This document shows, one piece after another, positions 27,024-35,785 of a stretch of DNA of 64,000 nucleotides. The notes under the pieces were generated by a model that saw only the letters and a list, made by a program, of their open reading frames with translations, made no database searches and was not told the origin of the DNA. A program made the translations under genes and the position numbers. This stretch comes from a virus, in IMG/VR virus record IMGVR_UViG_3300009553_000019, positions 1 to 64,000 of that record; one strand, given 5' to 3'. How positions within the stretch are numbered: the first letter of the stretch is position 1; the number at the start of each line of letters is the position of its first letter.

Positions 27024-29464
27024 CTGATCATTTATCAGACTTAAGCAAGGCGATTCTGTTCTTTGCTCAGAGAACCGAAAAGCTGTATGCTGATTTGGGA
27101 TCCTTATCTGACTCTTACGGTGAAAAGGGTAATTCCTTAGTTGATGAGAACCTACCTGATGAGGTTAGAGAACAGCTTGAAACAGAGCATAAAGAGCTTC
27201 AAACAGTTTCAAAATTAGTTGGCAACGATACCTCTGCTAACTTATTAGCAGATATGAAACGAATTGAAATTCGTTTATACGAATTAGACTCTGCTTACCA
27301 ATTAGGGCTAGTTACTGATTCAGAACACCTGAAGACTTCAGAAGAGTTAAATCATGCCTATGATGATTTAAATGCAACATTAAAAGCCAGCTCCTTAACA
27401 GGAGTTTCAGCAGCAAAGAAGCTCTCATCTTTACCAAAGAAAGCTGGAGATTTAATAAGTGGGCAATTAGGGGGTGTACTAACTGGTACTGTTGGACTGA
27501 TAAGCAACCTCACATCCCATCTACCCGCAGCGGGACTATTCGGGTTGCTTTTGTATGGAATCCTAGAAAAAGATAGGCTAAACCAACAAGCAGGGGAAGT
27601 TGTAAACCTGCTATCAGCAACAGGTAGTGAATTAACAAATGCCTCGATTAACCACTTAGCATCTTTTCAAGAAAAAGCTAGTAAGTTTTACTCAATCTCA
27701 AAAGAGTCAGTTCAGGGTGTTGTAAAGGAACTAGTAGATGCTGGTATGTCTGTTGAACAGATTACCCGAGTTCAATGGAAAAACCTAGGGGAGGTGGGGG
27801 AGAATGTAGTAACTGCATCTTTAGCAGTAGATGCTTTCTTTGAACATAGTCAAGGGTTTACTAATTCAGCAGCAGTAGAGTTGATAGACCAGCATGGTAT
27901 TGCTTTAAATAACGCAGTTAACCAAATTGTAAAGATTGAATTTGCTGGAAAAAATGCAGGGGCAGGTGTTGAAGAATTTACTAAAGAAGCATTGGAAGCT
28001 TCTGCAGAATTGAAGAATTATGGTGTTGAAGCTGAATCAGTAGCATCCTTATTAATTGCAGTTCAGCAAAGTTATGAAAAGACTGGTTCAAGTGCCCAAT
28101 CTGCTATGAAGTGGGCTTTAGATGGAATGTCTGAGATAGCGGGTGGGTTCAAGAATTTATCAGTGGGTATAAACTCTAAATTAGCTCAGTCTATGGGTTA
28201 TGGATCTGGAATTGAGGGAACTTATGCCTTAAGGGATCGAATTGCAGTTGATGACCCCAACCAACTAAAAGAGCTGGTAGACCACCTATTCGATATCGTT
28301 AAAAGTACCGTTTCAGATACTGCAAACCCCATGCTATCTGATTCAACCAAGATGCGTCTGTATCTTGAGGGGTTAGGGTTTGGGCAACAAGGTTCAAAAG
28401 CTTTAGTTGAGGTAGCAGGAAAACTAGACAAACCACTAGCCGAAGTTTCCAAGGAGGAATGGTCTGGTATTCGACAGGCTTTTACCCAAGAAGGTACTAA
28501 AACCTCTGCCATCATGAAAGATACCGAGCAGATCTTAATTGGTATGAGAAATACTGGTCAAGGTTTGCTTGGTATGTTTACTAATTTTGCTGCTTATGCA
28601 ATTATGTCAATGAAAGCATTATTGCAGTTAGATTGGGCTGATGTTGCGGGCATATTTAACCTTCCCGGTAGCTCTCTACTTCCACATAACGATGAGTTGA
28701 AAAAGTCAGTCTCAACTGCATTAGATCAACAGTGGCATAGAGTAACTGATTCGATGGATCAAGTTAAGCACGGGTTTTCAATGTCTTGGGAGGGAATAAA
28801 AGACATTGCTCAACCAGTTCTTGAACCAGTAGCAGTTGCTAGAGATTTGAAGGTAAATCCAGTTTCTAGAGTTGGTGGGGATGGGGGACCAAAACGGATG
28901 GTAACTATGACAACCACCAAGCTTTCTATGAAGCAAGCTGTTAATGTTTTAGCTACGGCATGGCAAAATGTTTTTGGAGAACAGAATGATGAAGCAGTAG
29001 CTCTTCTTGCTTCTCAGTGGTCAGTAGAGACTGGAACTGGCTCTAAAATGTACAATTACAACTTTGCAGGGATAAAGGGGTACAGCTACCTGGGTACAGC
29101 GTTTTCATCAAAAACAAAAGAAGGGTATGACAAGACTGAAAAAGTGATTACTGATAAGTTTCGAGCTTATGAAACGGTGGAACAGGGAGCTGAAGATTAT
29201 GTTCGATTTCTAGCTTCTAAATACAAAGATGCTGTAAATGCTGCTGCCGAGCATAATGCTAACGAATTTGTACACCAACTAAAGGCTCATCATTATTTCA
29301 CAGGATCAGAAAAAGTGTATACAAAGTTGGTTAATTACTATTCTTCGATAGCTCTAAAAACAATTAAAGAAGTTCGAACTTCAATTTCTAGTGCTGTTGT
29401 AACTAACAATGTAAATGGAAGATCCGTAAAGTTGGTAGTGAATGTTCAAGAAGCAGGTCTTTAA
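27020..29464 (+). CDS. Tape-measure protein, paralog 3, with C-terminal glucosaminidase domain
   Basis: 814 residues, coupled by ATGA. The core repeats the paralog landmarks: AAGLFGLLLYGILEKDRLNQQ, FQEKASKFYSISKES, NLGEVGENVVTASLAVDAFFE. From about residue 635 the chain changes into a FlgJ/glucosaminidase-type muramidase: KQAVNVLATAWQNVFGEQND, WSVETGTGS with the probable catalytic Glu near 671, YNFAGIKG, then KFRAYETVEQGAEDYVRFL. Tape measures often carry such a domain to open a hole in peptidoglycan when DNA is injected. Of the three paralogs only this one has it. Confidence 0.85.
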   Translation: MTDHLSDLSKAILFFAQRTEKLYADLGSLSDSYGEKGNSLVDENLPDEVREQLETEHKELQTVSKLVGNDTSANLLADMKRIEIRLYELDSAYQLGLVTDSEHLKTSEELNHAYDDLNATLKASSLTGVSAAKKLSSLPKKAGDLISGQLGGVLTGTVGLISNLTSHLPAAGLFGLLLYGILEKDRLNQQAGEVVNLLSATGSELTNASINHLASFQEKASKFYSISKESVQGVVKELVDAGMSVEQITRVQWKNLGEVGENVVTASLAVDAFFEHSQGFTNSAAVELIDQHGIALNNAVNQIVKIEFAGKNAGAGVEEFTKEALEASAELKNYGVEAESVASLLIAVQQSYEKTGSSAQSAMKWALDGMSEIAGGFKNLSVGINSKLAQSMGYGSGIEGTYALRDRIAVDDPNQLKELVDHLFDIVKSTVSDTANPMLSDSTKMRLYLEGLGFGQQGSKALVEVAGKLDKPLAEVSKEEWSGIRQAFTQEGTKTSAIMKDTEQILIGMRNTGQGLLGMFTNFAAYAIMSMKALLQLDWADVAGIFNLPGSSLLPHNDELKKSVSTALDQQWHRVTDSMDQVKHGFSMSWEGIKDIAQPVLEPVAVARDLKVNPVSRVGGDGGPKRMVTMTTTKLSMKQAVNVLATAWQNVFGEQNDEAVALLASQWSVETGTGSKMYNYNFAGIKGYSYLGTAFSSKTKEGYDKTEKVITDKFRAYETVEQGAEDYVRFLASKYKDAVNAAAEHNANEFVHQLKAHHYFTGSEKVYTKLVNYYSSIALKTIKEVRTSISSAVVTNNVNGRSVKLVVNVQEAGL

Positions 29465-31992
29465 TGCCTAGATTAACGCGAGGGGAAAATCAAGGATATG
29501 TTAGAAACTTGTTCCCTGCTTACCGGGTGTATGTTGGAGGTGAGAACGTTACAGAATTAGTAACGTCGGTCAGGACTCAATGGCCGGATGGTAGTCCTTC
29601 AGAAGCAACCATTGAGTTGGTCAACCCCAACAAATTGTTAACCATCACTAGATCAGACATAATCACAATAGGTAATGCTAGATTTGATCTGATAAACCAA
29701 ACTACTGATCAGGGTATTGTAGATAGAACTAATCAAATTCTGTTTACCGACGAGGATGCCGATTTACGCGAAATTATTGAAGCTAATAATGAGATTGAAG
29801 CTAACCGTCGAAATGTTTCTGTAGGTGATTTTACGGAATCGGTAGATAAGCTAGTTTCAGATCGATTTAAAGACGCTAGTCGACGAATTGGAATTGAGGA
29901 TGTGATTGCTTCTACTCCACTGTCAGCTAAGGTAGCAGGGCTAAAATCTCGTATGGTTCAAAAGAAGCAAGATTTGAAATTCATACAGGGGACTACCAGC
30001 TTTGATGGATCCGCAGCTACTTCAGAACCATTTTTTAAGTGGCCTTTCTATGAGGGTTTATGGATTTTCCACCATCAAGATCCAGTTAGAGTTGCTTTTC
30101 GAGATCCTTACGACCCCTCCATTTGGTACTGGATGCATGCAGGTACCATTACCGATATTAATGAACGTGAAACTGATAATCTTCAATCAACGGTTACCAT
30201 TAATTCAGAAGGCGTTTTAAAAGACCTTAGATATGCTAGAATTGCAAATGTCACTACTGCTCTGTTGACCCCTGATCAAATTACATCGATCAAGGATCAA
30301 CAGACAGGATTTTCAGGTGAGCAACTGTCAAAATTGCAGGCTACTGTATTTTCTAATTTCTTACAGAATAGCACTCTAGACCAGGTTGTGGAGTTAGTCG
30401 TTTTTGGCTCTACTTCAGTAGCAGATCAGTTAAAACAAAGTATTAACGCAATTACCAATGGTACCGTAGCTCCAGAAGTAGCTTTGGTAAGGTTTGGTTT
30501 TAACCCATCCCTACTCAGCAAAGATACAAGCACAGGGACTTCTGGAAATCCCACCACAACAGCTAGTAACACTACTGCAACTTCTGGAAATATCAGTCAG
30601 TTGATTCAATCAGCTCAAATTTCTGAAGAACAGTTTAGAGGAATGAATATTGATGCAATCTCTAACTTCAAGAGATTTTCAAATCAGCAGGGACTTGATG
30701 TTAGGATCATAGGTGGACCAGTTGGTCCCGTTGATGAGTTGATCGGGGCACCAATTGACGGGCTATTCGATTGGCAGAGCCTGCTTGATCATCAGGTAAG
30801 ACTGTCTGACATCCAGACGATGGCTTTTCCTGAAAATACTAACAGAAGAGGAGCTACTTCTGACGTAGCCTTTGGTTCACAACCTTCTAATCCTAATTCC
30901 TCATCAAACTCCACCATTGGTATAACGACTTCTAGCATTGAAGACACCATTGATCAAATTGGTGAAGATATTCAGACCTATCCTATACGCCAGCGGGTTA
31001 AGATGTTGTTACCAGCAAATCTTGGCCCTTCTTTAGGTAGAGAGGTTCTAGATAGAGACTTCGCTGCTTCACCTGCAATGCAGGCAGAGTATTATGATCG
31101 ACTTTCTTTACTTCAGCAGATTGTGGAAAGAATTGAGTTTTCACTCTACGACACTCCAAGAGGCGATATAGTCATAGAGCATCCCCTGTACGACTTTGAA
31201 CCTCGTCATTTTTCTGGTGGAGGAGGGACGAATGCTTTTAACCAATCTGCAGACTCTTTTGACTTAACCGACCAACAAATGGCTGAATTACTTGGTGTGG
31301 AGGATTTACCAACTCCTTCAGCTGCCACTATCCAACAAGATAACATTGGAAATAAATATCAGAACAATTACGTAGTTGGTTCTTTTGAAACCATCAGTGT
31401 AGATATTGGTAGCTCTGAAGAGAATGTAAAAACAGTAATGGTCTGTACGCCAAGACTCTTACCATCAATCTCTGGTGATAACAGTAGACGAGACAACAGA
31501 CAGGTTCTTGTTTCTTTACCTAACTTAGTACCGCTGTATGGTTTTAGACTTGAGCAAGGTGATGTTCTTGGTTCTATAACTACAGTAGAAGCTGCTAGGC
31601 TGTGGGGCCATGTCATGCTAAATCGAATGAATGCTGATATGGTTAGTATGCGAGTTCCAGCTTTACCTAATTGGTGTTCTTGGCCAAATAGGCCACACTA
31701 CATACAGACTAGAAATGTGATGGCGGTAACTAAATCAGTATGTCATACTATAGCATGGCAATCAGACTGTAGCACAGAATATGGTGTAAACCACTGTAAA
31801 TTTTGGGATGGCAGGACTCAAAAATCAGATGTCCTAACTGGTAGCGTAATTTCAAAGCCATTGGTTCCAAGATTCGTCCCATTTGGTGGGGTTAATGCTA
31901 GACCATTCAACTATTCAGACATACTTCGTGTAGAATTTGATCAAAGAGGTCAACCTACACCGTACAATGCTGCAAATAAGGCTCCACAATGA
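29464..31992 (+). CDS. Baseplate hub protein (gp27/gpD-like)
   Basis: 842 residues, TAATG junction with paralog 3. The N-terminus (FPAYRVYVGGENVTELVTSV, then SPSEATIELVNPNK) is the tube-like domain of hub proteins. It is followed by WIFHHQDPVRVAFRDPYDPS and TITDINERETDNL, the 'tool for field D' type domain. A Ser/Thr/Asn-rich linker (about 355-380) and an extra C-terminal domain (VVGSFETISVDIGSSEENV onward) make it much longer than T4 gp27. It would form the trimer that connects the tube to the spike encoded next. Confidence 0.7.
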   Translation: MPRLTRGENQGYVRNLFPAYRVYVGGENVTELVTSVRTQWPDGSPSEATIELVNPNKLLTITRSDIITIGNARFDLINQTTDQGIVDRTNQILFTDEDADLREIIEANNEIEANRRNVSVGDFTESVDKLVSDRFKDASRRIGIEDVIASTPLSAKVAGLKSRMVQKKQDLKFIQGTTSFDGSAATSEPFFKWPFYEGLWIFHHQDPVRVAFRDPYDPSIWYWMHAGTITDINERETDNLQSTVTINSEGVLKDLRYARIANVTTALLTPDQITSIKDQQTGFSGEQLSKLQATVFSNFLQNSTLDQVVELVVFGSTSVADQLKQSINAITNGTVAPEVALVRFGFNPSLLSKDTSTGTSGNPTTTASNTTATSGNISQLIQSAQISEEQFRGMNIDAISNFKRFSNQQGLDVRIIGGPVGPVDELIGAPIDGLFDWQSLLDHQVRLSDIQTMAFPENTNRRGATSDVAFGSQPSNPNSSSNSTIGITTSSIEDTIDQIGEDIQTYPIRQRVKMLLPANLGPSLGREVLDRDFAASPAMQAEYYDRLSLLQQIVERIEFSLYDTPRGDIVIEHPLYDFEPRHFSGGGGTNAFNQSADSFDLTDQQMAELLGVEDLPTPSAATIQQDNIGNKYQNNYVVGSFETISVDIGSSEENVKTVMVCTPRLLPSISGDNSRRDNRQVLVSLPNLVPLYGFRLEQGDVLGSITTVEAARLWGHVMLNRMNADMVSMRVPALPNWCSWPNRPHYIQTRNVMAVTKSVCHTIAWQSDCSTEYGVNHCKFWDGRTQKSDVLTGSVISKPLVPRFVPFGGVNARPFNYSDILRVEFDQRGQPTPYNAANKAPQ

Positions 31993-33332
31993 GCGGTAGA
32001 CCAATTATCCCCACTGATAGAAAGAATGGGCCATTATCAGCTACAAGACCTGCTGATTTTTTTACTACGATGCACAGAGCTATCGTAGTATCGGTTGATG
32101 CTGAAAAAGGGAAACTTACAGCACAGTTTGAAGATACCGCTGGTCAAAGAGACAACATCAATGTCCCATTCGGGTTTATCAGTTCACCAATAAATAATCG
32201 AAGAAAGTCTGCCTGGAGTAGGTATATACCACAAGAGGGTGATATTGTAGTTTTAGGTTTTGATACAAACCACACACCTAGAATCATAAGTTACAGCCTG
32301 ATTTCTTATGAATTACTTTCGGTGTTAAATAGCGAAACTGGTTATCAGTTTAGTACTCTACAGCCAGGTGAGTGGGATCAAAGATCTAGTGGTGGTGCAT
32401 ATTTTAGAGGTGATAGGACAGGACTACTATTCCTATCAGGTGGCTTAACGAGTATCTCATTAGACAAGAAACGATTTGAAATACGATCTTCAGCGGGACT
32501 TGAAAAGTTTTCAGCAAATCAATCAGTATGGAGACGAGGTCAGGTTAAACGGTCTTTGGTACCTTTTACCCCCGAGACTGTCATTAAGTTTCCAGCTGGT
32601 GGTGCACCTGCTACCCCAGCTAATGCAGTACAGATGGATTTGTACGAAAGTACCGTAGATCTTCGGTCTCCTGTTCCGGGAACTCCCTTAGGGTTCCCAA
32701 TGGCCTTCAGCTCGTTGGGAAATGTAGTAAATCCGGAGCTGTCTACAGCAGCAGGAGATGCTTATGGCGTTGGTCCCGTAGCTATAAAAAGATTTCCTGC
32801 TACTGTGGCAGCTGGAGCACCAGCAACCGCTACAGCTAGGTTTTTTGCTAGGATCTATGCTTCTGATCCAGTATCTCAACTTCCAGCCCCACCCACTCCA
32901 CCAGTCCCTGGAACTCTACCATTTGAAATTGGTATTGACCAACTGGGAAATGTTTTCATAAACAATTTAGGTGTAGGTGCTTTGGGTGGGGTAAGGTGGT
33001 TTACTTCTGGAACTCTTTTTGAGTTAGCAGGTGCAGTAGCAATACAACTATCCTCCCCAATCATTCGACTAGGTGGTCCATTAGCTACCGTACCAGCAGT
33101 AAAAGGAACTGAATTTGCAACTGCATTTACTGCTTACTTTACAGCAGTAGCATCTGCAAGTTCTACTTTAGCCGGAGGTAGTGGTTCACCACAATCTGTC
33201 ATTACCTATGGAACAGCCATGGCAGCTGCAGCTACTGCCATGGCTGCTACAATAGCTGGTATGCTAGCTCCACACATCTTAATGACTGAAGCTCCAATTC
33301 CTAGCCTTCTACCTAACATATTGACAGGTTAA
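31989..33332 (+). CDS. Baseplate central spike protein with OB-fold (gp5/gpV-like)
   Basis: 447 residues, ATGA overlap with the hub gene. Residues 30-110 read as an OB-fold: MHRAIVVSVDAEKGKLTAQF, then YIPQEGDIVVLGFDTNHTPR, the usual tube-facing domain of spike and VgrG proteins. The middle has STLQPGEWDQRSSGGAYFRG and FEIRSSAGLEKFSANQS, consistent with a beta-prism needle. The C-terminal 80 residues are Ala/Thr-rich and helical. There is no lysozyme domain; peptidoglycan cleavage may rest with the third tape-measure protein. Confidence 0.72.
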   Translation: MSGRPIIPTDRKNGPLSATRPADFFTTMHRAIVVSVDAEKGKLTAQFEDTAGQRDNINVPFGFISSPINNRRKSAWSRYIPQEGDIVVLGFDTNHTPRIISYSLISYELLSVLNSETGYQFSTLQPGEWDQRSSGGAYFRGDRTGLLFLSGGLTSISLDKKRFEIRSSAGLEKFSANQSVWRRGQVKRSLVPFTPETVIKFPAGGAPATPANAVQMDLYESTVDLRSPVPGTPLGFPMAFSSLGNVVNPELSTAAGDAYGVGPVAIKRFPATVAAGAPATATARFFARIYASDPVSQLPAPPTPPVPGTLPFEIGIDQLGNVFINNLGVGALGGVRWFTSGTLFELAGAVAIQLSSPIIRLGGPLATVPAVKGTEFATAFTAYFTAVASASSTLAGGSGSPQSVITYGTAMAAAATAMAATIAGMLAPHILMTEAPIPSLLPNILTG

Positions 33333-33345
33333 AAGGAAATCTAAA

Positions 33346-33861
33346 ATGGCTTGTACCGACCTAAGCACATTCGAACGCTGCCTAGTTAACACACTCTTGA
33401 ATTTAGGAGCCTACGGTTTAGAAGCTCTACAATCATTTATCAGAACTGAGCTGATACTAATTGATGCAGAACTTGCAGCTTTGTTGATGCAATTGCTTCA
33501 ATATGATCTACTAGGGCAATTAGCGAAAAAATATGGTGATATTGCTAATGCTGAATTTAATTCGCTGATATCAGTTTTAAACGGACTACCTCTAGGGTTG
33601 CTTGATAAGGAATGTCTTGGATGGGCAAACCTCTCAAATGGGATTAACGGGTTTTTACAAAACGAGATTCAGCCACCATTTCAGCAAATCATTTATGAGG
33701 TTGAGAGGTATGCTAGTTTCCAATCGGAGTTGGCTGCATTACAATCTGATTTTGAACAGCTGAAAGAGCTTTTAACAGGAACCTTAGATTTACTAGATAC
33801 CTTGATCCTTGAAGCAAAGTGTAGAGCTACTGCCGAAGGACAGAATGTAGTAGCAGCATAA
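33346..33861 (+). CDS. Helical baseplate-region protein, unknown
   Basis: 171 residues, start ATG 33346 with AAAGGA upstream. Almost entirely helical, with many leucines (LLNLGAYGLEALQSFIRTEL; AELAALLMQLLQYDLLGQLA) and four cysteines. It lies between spike and gp25-like genes, so it may be a baseplate assembly factor or a small wedge subunit. No signal peptide, no known family recognised. Confidence 0.6.
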   Translation: MACTDLSTFERCLVNTLLNLGAYGLEALQSFIRTELILIDAELAALLMQLLQYDLLGQLAKKYGDIANAEFNSLISVLNGLPLGLLDKECLGWANLSNGINGFLQNEIQPPFQQIIYEVERYASFQSELAALQSDFEQLKELLTGTLDLLDTLILEAKCRATAEGQNVVAA

Positions 33862-33912
33862 GCTTGAGAACATCGTTGAAAATCACGATAAACTACTAGT
33901 GAAATCTATAGC

Positions 33913-34338
33913 ATGTCTTCGACTTTTCTTGTTCAAAATAATGACGCTGTATATGATGTCTCTGGTAGACCAAAAACTATTGTAGATCACGCAAAAGTTC
34001 GTCAAGACATTGCCGAGATGCTATCTATCGAAACTCAACCATCCGGGTTTGGTTCTGGAATTATCTCACTGCTTGGAAAAGTTGATGGAGCACTCTCGGA
34101 TGGAGTAAACAGTAACATTGATTTTTCAATACGAGATAAGATTGAATCTGCTACTACTCGATTTATTGGACTACAGAGAAAGAATCTGAAAAACCGACCA
34201 TTTACAGAACAGATTTCCGGTCTAGACTTTTTTGATGTTCGTCAAAGCTCAACAGATCCCACACTGTATATCTGGAAAGCTGCTTTTAGTACCGTTGACG
34301 GAAACTTTATCAATAGAAGTGGTAGCTTTAATTTATGA
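33913..34338 (+). CDS. Baseplate wedge protein, gp25/gpW-like
   Basis: 141 residues. Size and order (just before the gp6/J-like gene, overlapping it by ATGA) match the gp25-like lysozyme-fold wedge protein. Internal features are KVRQDIAEMLSIETQPSGFG near the N-terminus, the expected 'ultimate-helix then G-rich' pattern, and the beta pair YIWKAAFSTVDGNF at the end. In contractile tails gp25 locks the sheath initiation ring to the wedge. The similarity is visible but not strong. Confidence 0.62.
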   Translation: MSSTFLVQNNDAVYDVSGRPKTIVDHAKVRQDIAEMLSIETQPSGFGSGIISLLGKVDGALSDGVNSNIDFSIRDKIESATTRFIGLQRKNLKNRPFTEQISGLDFFDVRQSSTDPTLYIWKAAFSTVDGNFINRSGSFNL

Positions 34339-35768
34339 GCGTACCTAAGCTTAATGCAGCTGCATTTGAAGGCCAGCTTAAAACTGGAATAAATGCTAGA
34401 GATACATCTGCTGACACTGATATAGGCCCCATTAGAGACTGGGTAATATCACCAGTTGCTAGGGTTTTTGAAGGGCAGAATGAGAGAATCAGGCAACTAT
34501 ACCAACTTCTGGCTCTTCAACGCCCTAATGAACTGGATCCAGCAGATGTTGATGCTTTCGTTTTTAATGAACAGGTTATCCGTAGTCCAGGTAGTCCAGG
34601 ATTTGTAGATTTAATCTTTTACCGTAAAACTACACCAACTGCTAATTTACCGATACCTGCTAATTTTCCAGTAGCTACGGATCCAGACCCTACCACTGGT
34701 GCCCAGGTAGTTTATGTGACTTTGCAATCTCAACAGTTGTTGGTTGCTACGGCTGGTGCTTACTTTAATGGCATAACTGGCAGATATGAGCTAAGAATTC
34801 CAGCTAAATCATTAATTATCGGAGATTCTGCTGGGGTCAGTAAGAACCGATTAGTTAGGCCACTTCGACCACTTCCTGGATTTGATGGAGTAGTAAACGA
34901 TCAAGATTCTAGAAGTAGCAACCCGGCTGAGACAAATGTTGATGTTGCTGATAGATACTTCCTTAGAATCAGAGGTACAGAAATTGGTACACCAGCTGGT
35001 TTATCCAGGTATGTACTCCAAACATTTGGAACGGTGGAGGATATCGAGATAATTTTTGGTAACGATTCTGCTTTGACAAGAGCAGACATTGATGCTGGAG
35101 CAGTAGATGCCTACATAGTTGGAGAGGCTCCTTTATCTATTACCCAGACGTTGCCATTTCCCGGTAAGCTGAATTTGATGGTGTTGGGAAACCAACCATT
35201 AGTGAACGTGATTTCAGTATCATCTGGTCCTTCCTTCACTGAAGGTGTAGATTTCGATGTCGTATATGATTCTGGTATCTACTCAGGTAGTACTAAAGGA
35301 AAAGATGGAATTCGGTTTAGAGCTACAGGTGGATCCCCTAACATAGGTGATCCTGTAAATATTACGTACACATATGATACACTAACAGTAGCTTTGCAAT
35401 CGTTTTTCAATACGGTAGAGTTTGATGAAACTGGCAGAGACCTACTCTTTCGAAGAGGGGTCAAGGTTCAAGTTGCACTTCAAGGCAACTTGAAGGTAAA
35501 AGCTGGTGACCCCAACACTGTCTTATCAGTTGTTAATCAAACAATTTTGGACTTCTTCAATGGCAGCACAGTACAAAAAGGGCTGAAACTTGGAGATGCA
35601 GTTGAAATCTTTGATATTGATGCTCAGCTATCTAGAATTCCAGGTGTTGATAACTTTGTATACACACTGCTAGCAAGAGTCGGTAGTACTGGAGTTGCAG
35701 ATATCCCAATCGCTAGGTTGGAATATGCTCGCCTAGATCCAGCAAATCTTAGTGTTTCTTTAGTTTAA
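34335..35768 (+). CDS. Baseplate wedge protein, gp6/Baseplate-J-like
   Basis: 477 residues. The N-terminal helical region (TDIGPIRDWVISPVARVFEG, RIRQLYQLLALQRP) is followed by the J-like core, which carries SPGFVDLIFYRKTTPT, LRIPAKSLIIGDSAG and DRYFLRIRGTEIGTPAG. The C-terminal end has LQGNLKVKAGDPNTVLSVV and VEIFDIDAQLSRIPGVDNF. This domain order is standard for gp6/gpJ proteins, which dimerise to make the baseplate ring that triggers sheath contraction. Gene order gp25-like then gp6-like is also standard. Confidence 0.8.
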   Translation: MSVPKLNAAAFEGQLKTGINARDTSADTDIGPIRDWVISPVARVFEGQNERIRQLYQLLALQRPNELDPADVDAFVFNEQVIRSPGSPGFVDLIFYRKTTPTANLPIPANFPVATDPDPTTGAQVVYVTLQSQQLLVATAGAYFNGITGRYELRIPAKSLIIGDSAGVSKNRLVRPLRPLPGFDGVVNDQDSRSSNPAETNVDVADRYFLRIRGTEIGTPAGLSRYVLQTFGTVEDIEIIFGNDSALTRADIDAGAVDAYIVGEAPLSITQTLPFPGKLNLMVLGNQPLVNVISVSSGPSFTEGVDFDVVYDSGIYSGSTKGKDGIRFRATGGSPNIGDPVNITYTYDTLTVALQSFFNTVEFDETGRDLLFRRGVKVQVALQGNLKVKAGDPNTVLSVVNQTILDFFNGSTVQKGLKLGDAVEIFDIDAQLSRIPGVDNFVYTLLARVGSTGVADIPIARLEYARLDPANLSVSLV

Positions 35769-35785
35769 GCTGTCGAGGAGTAGTT

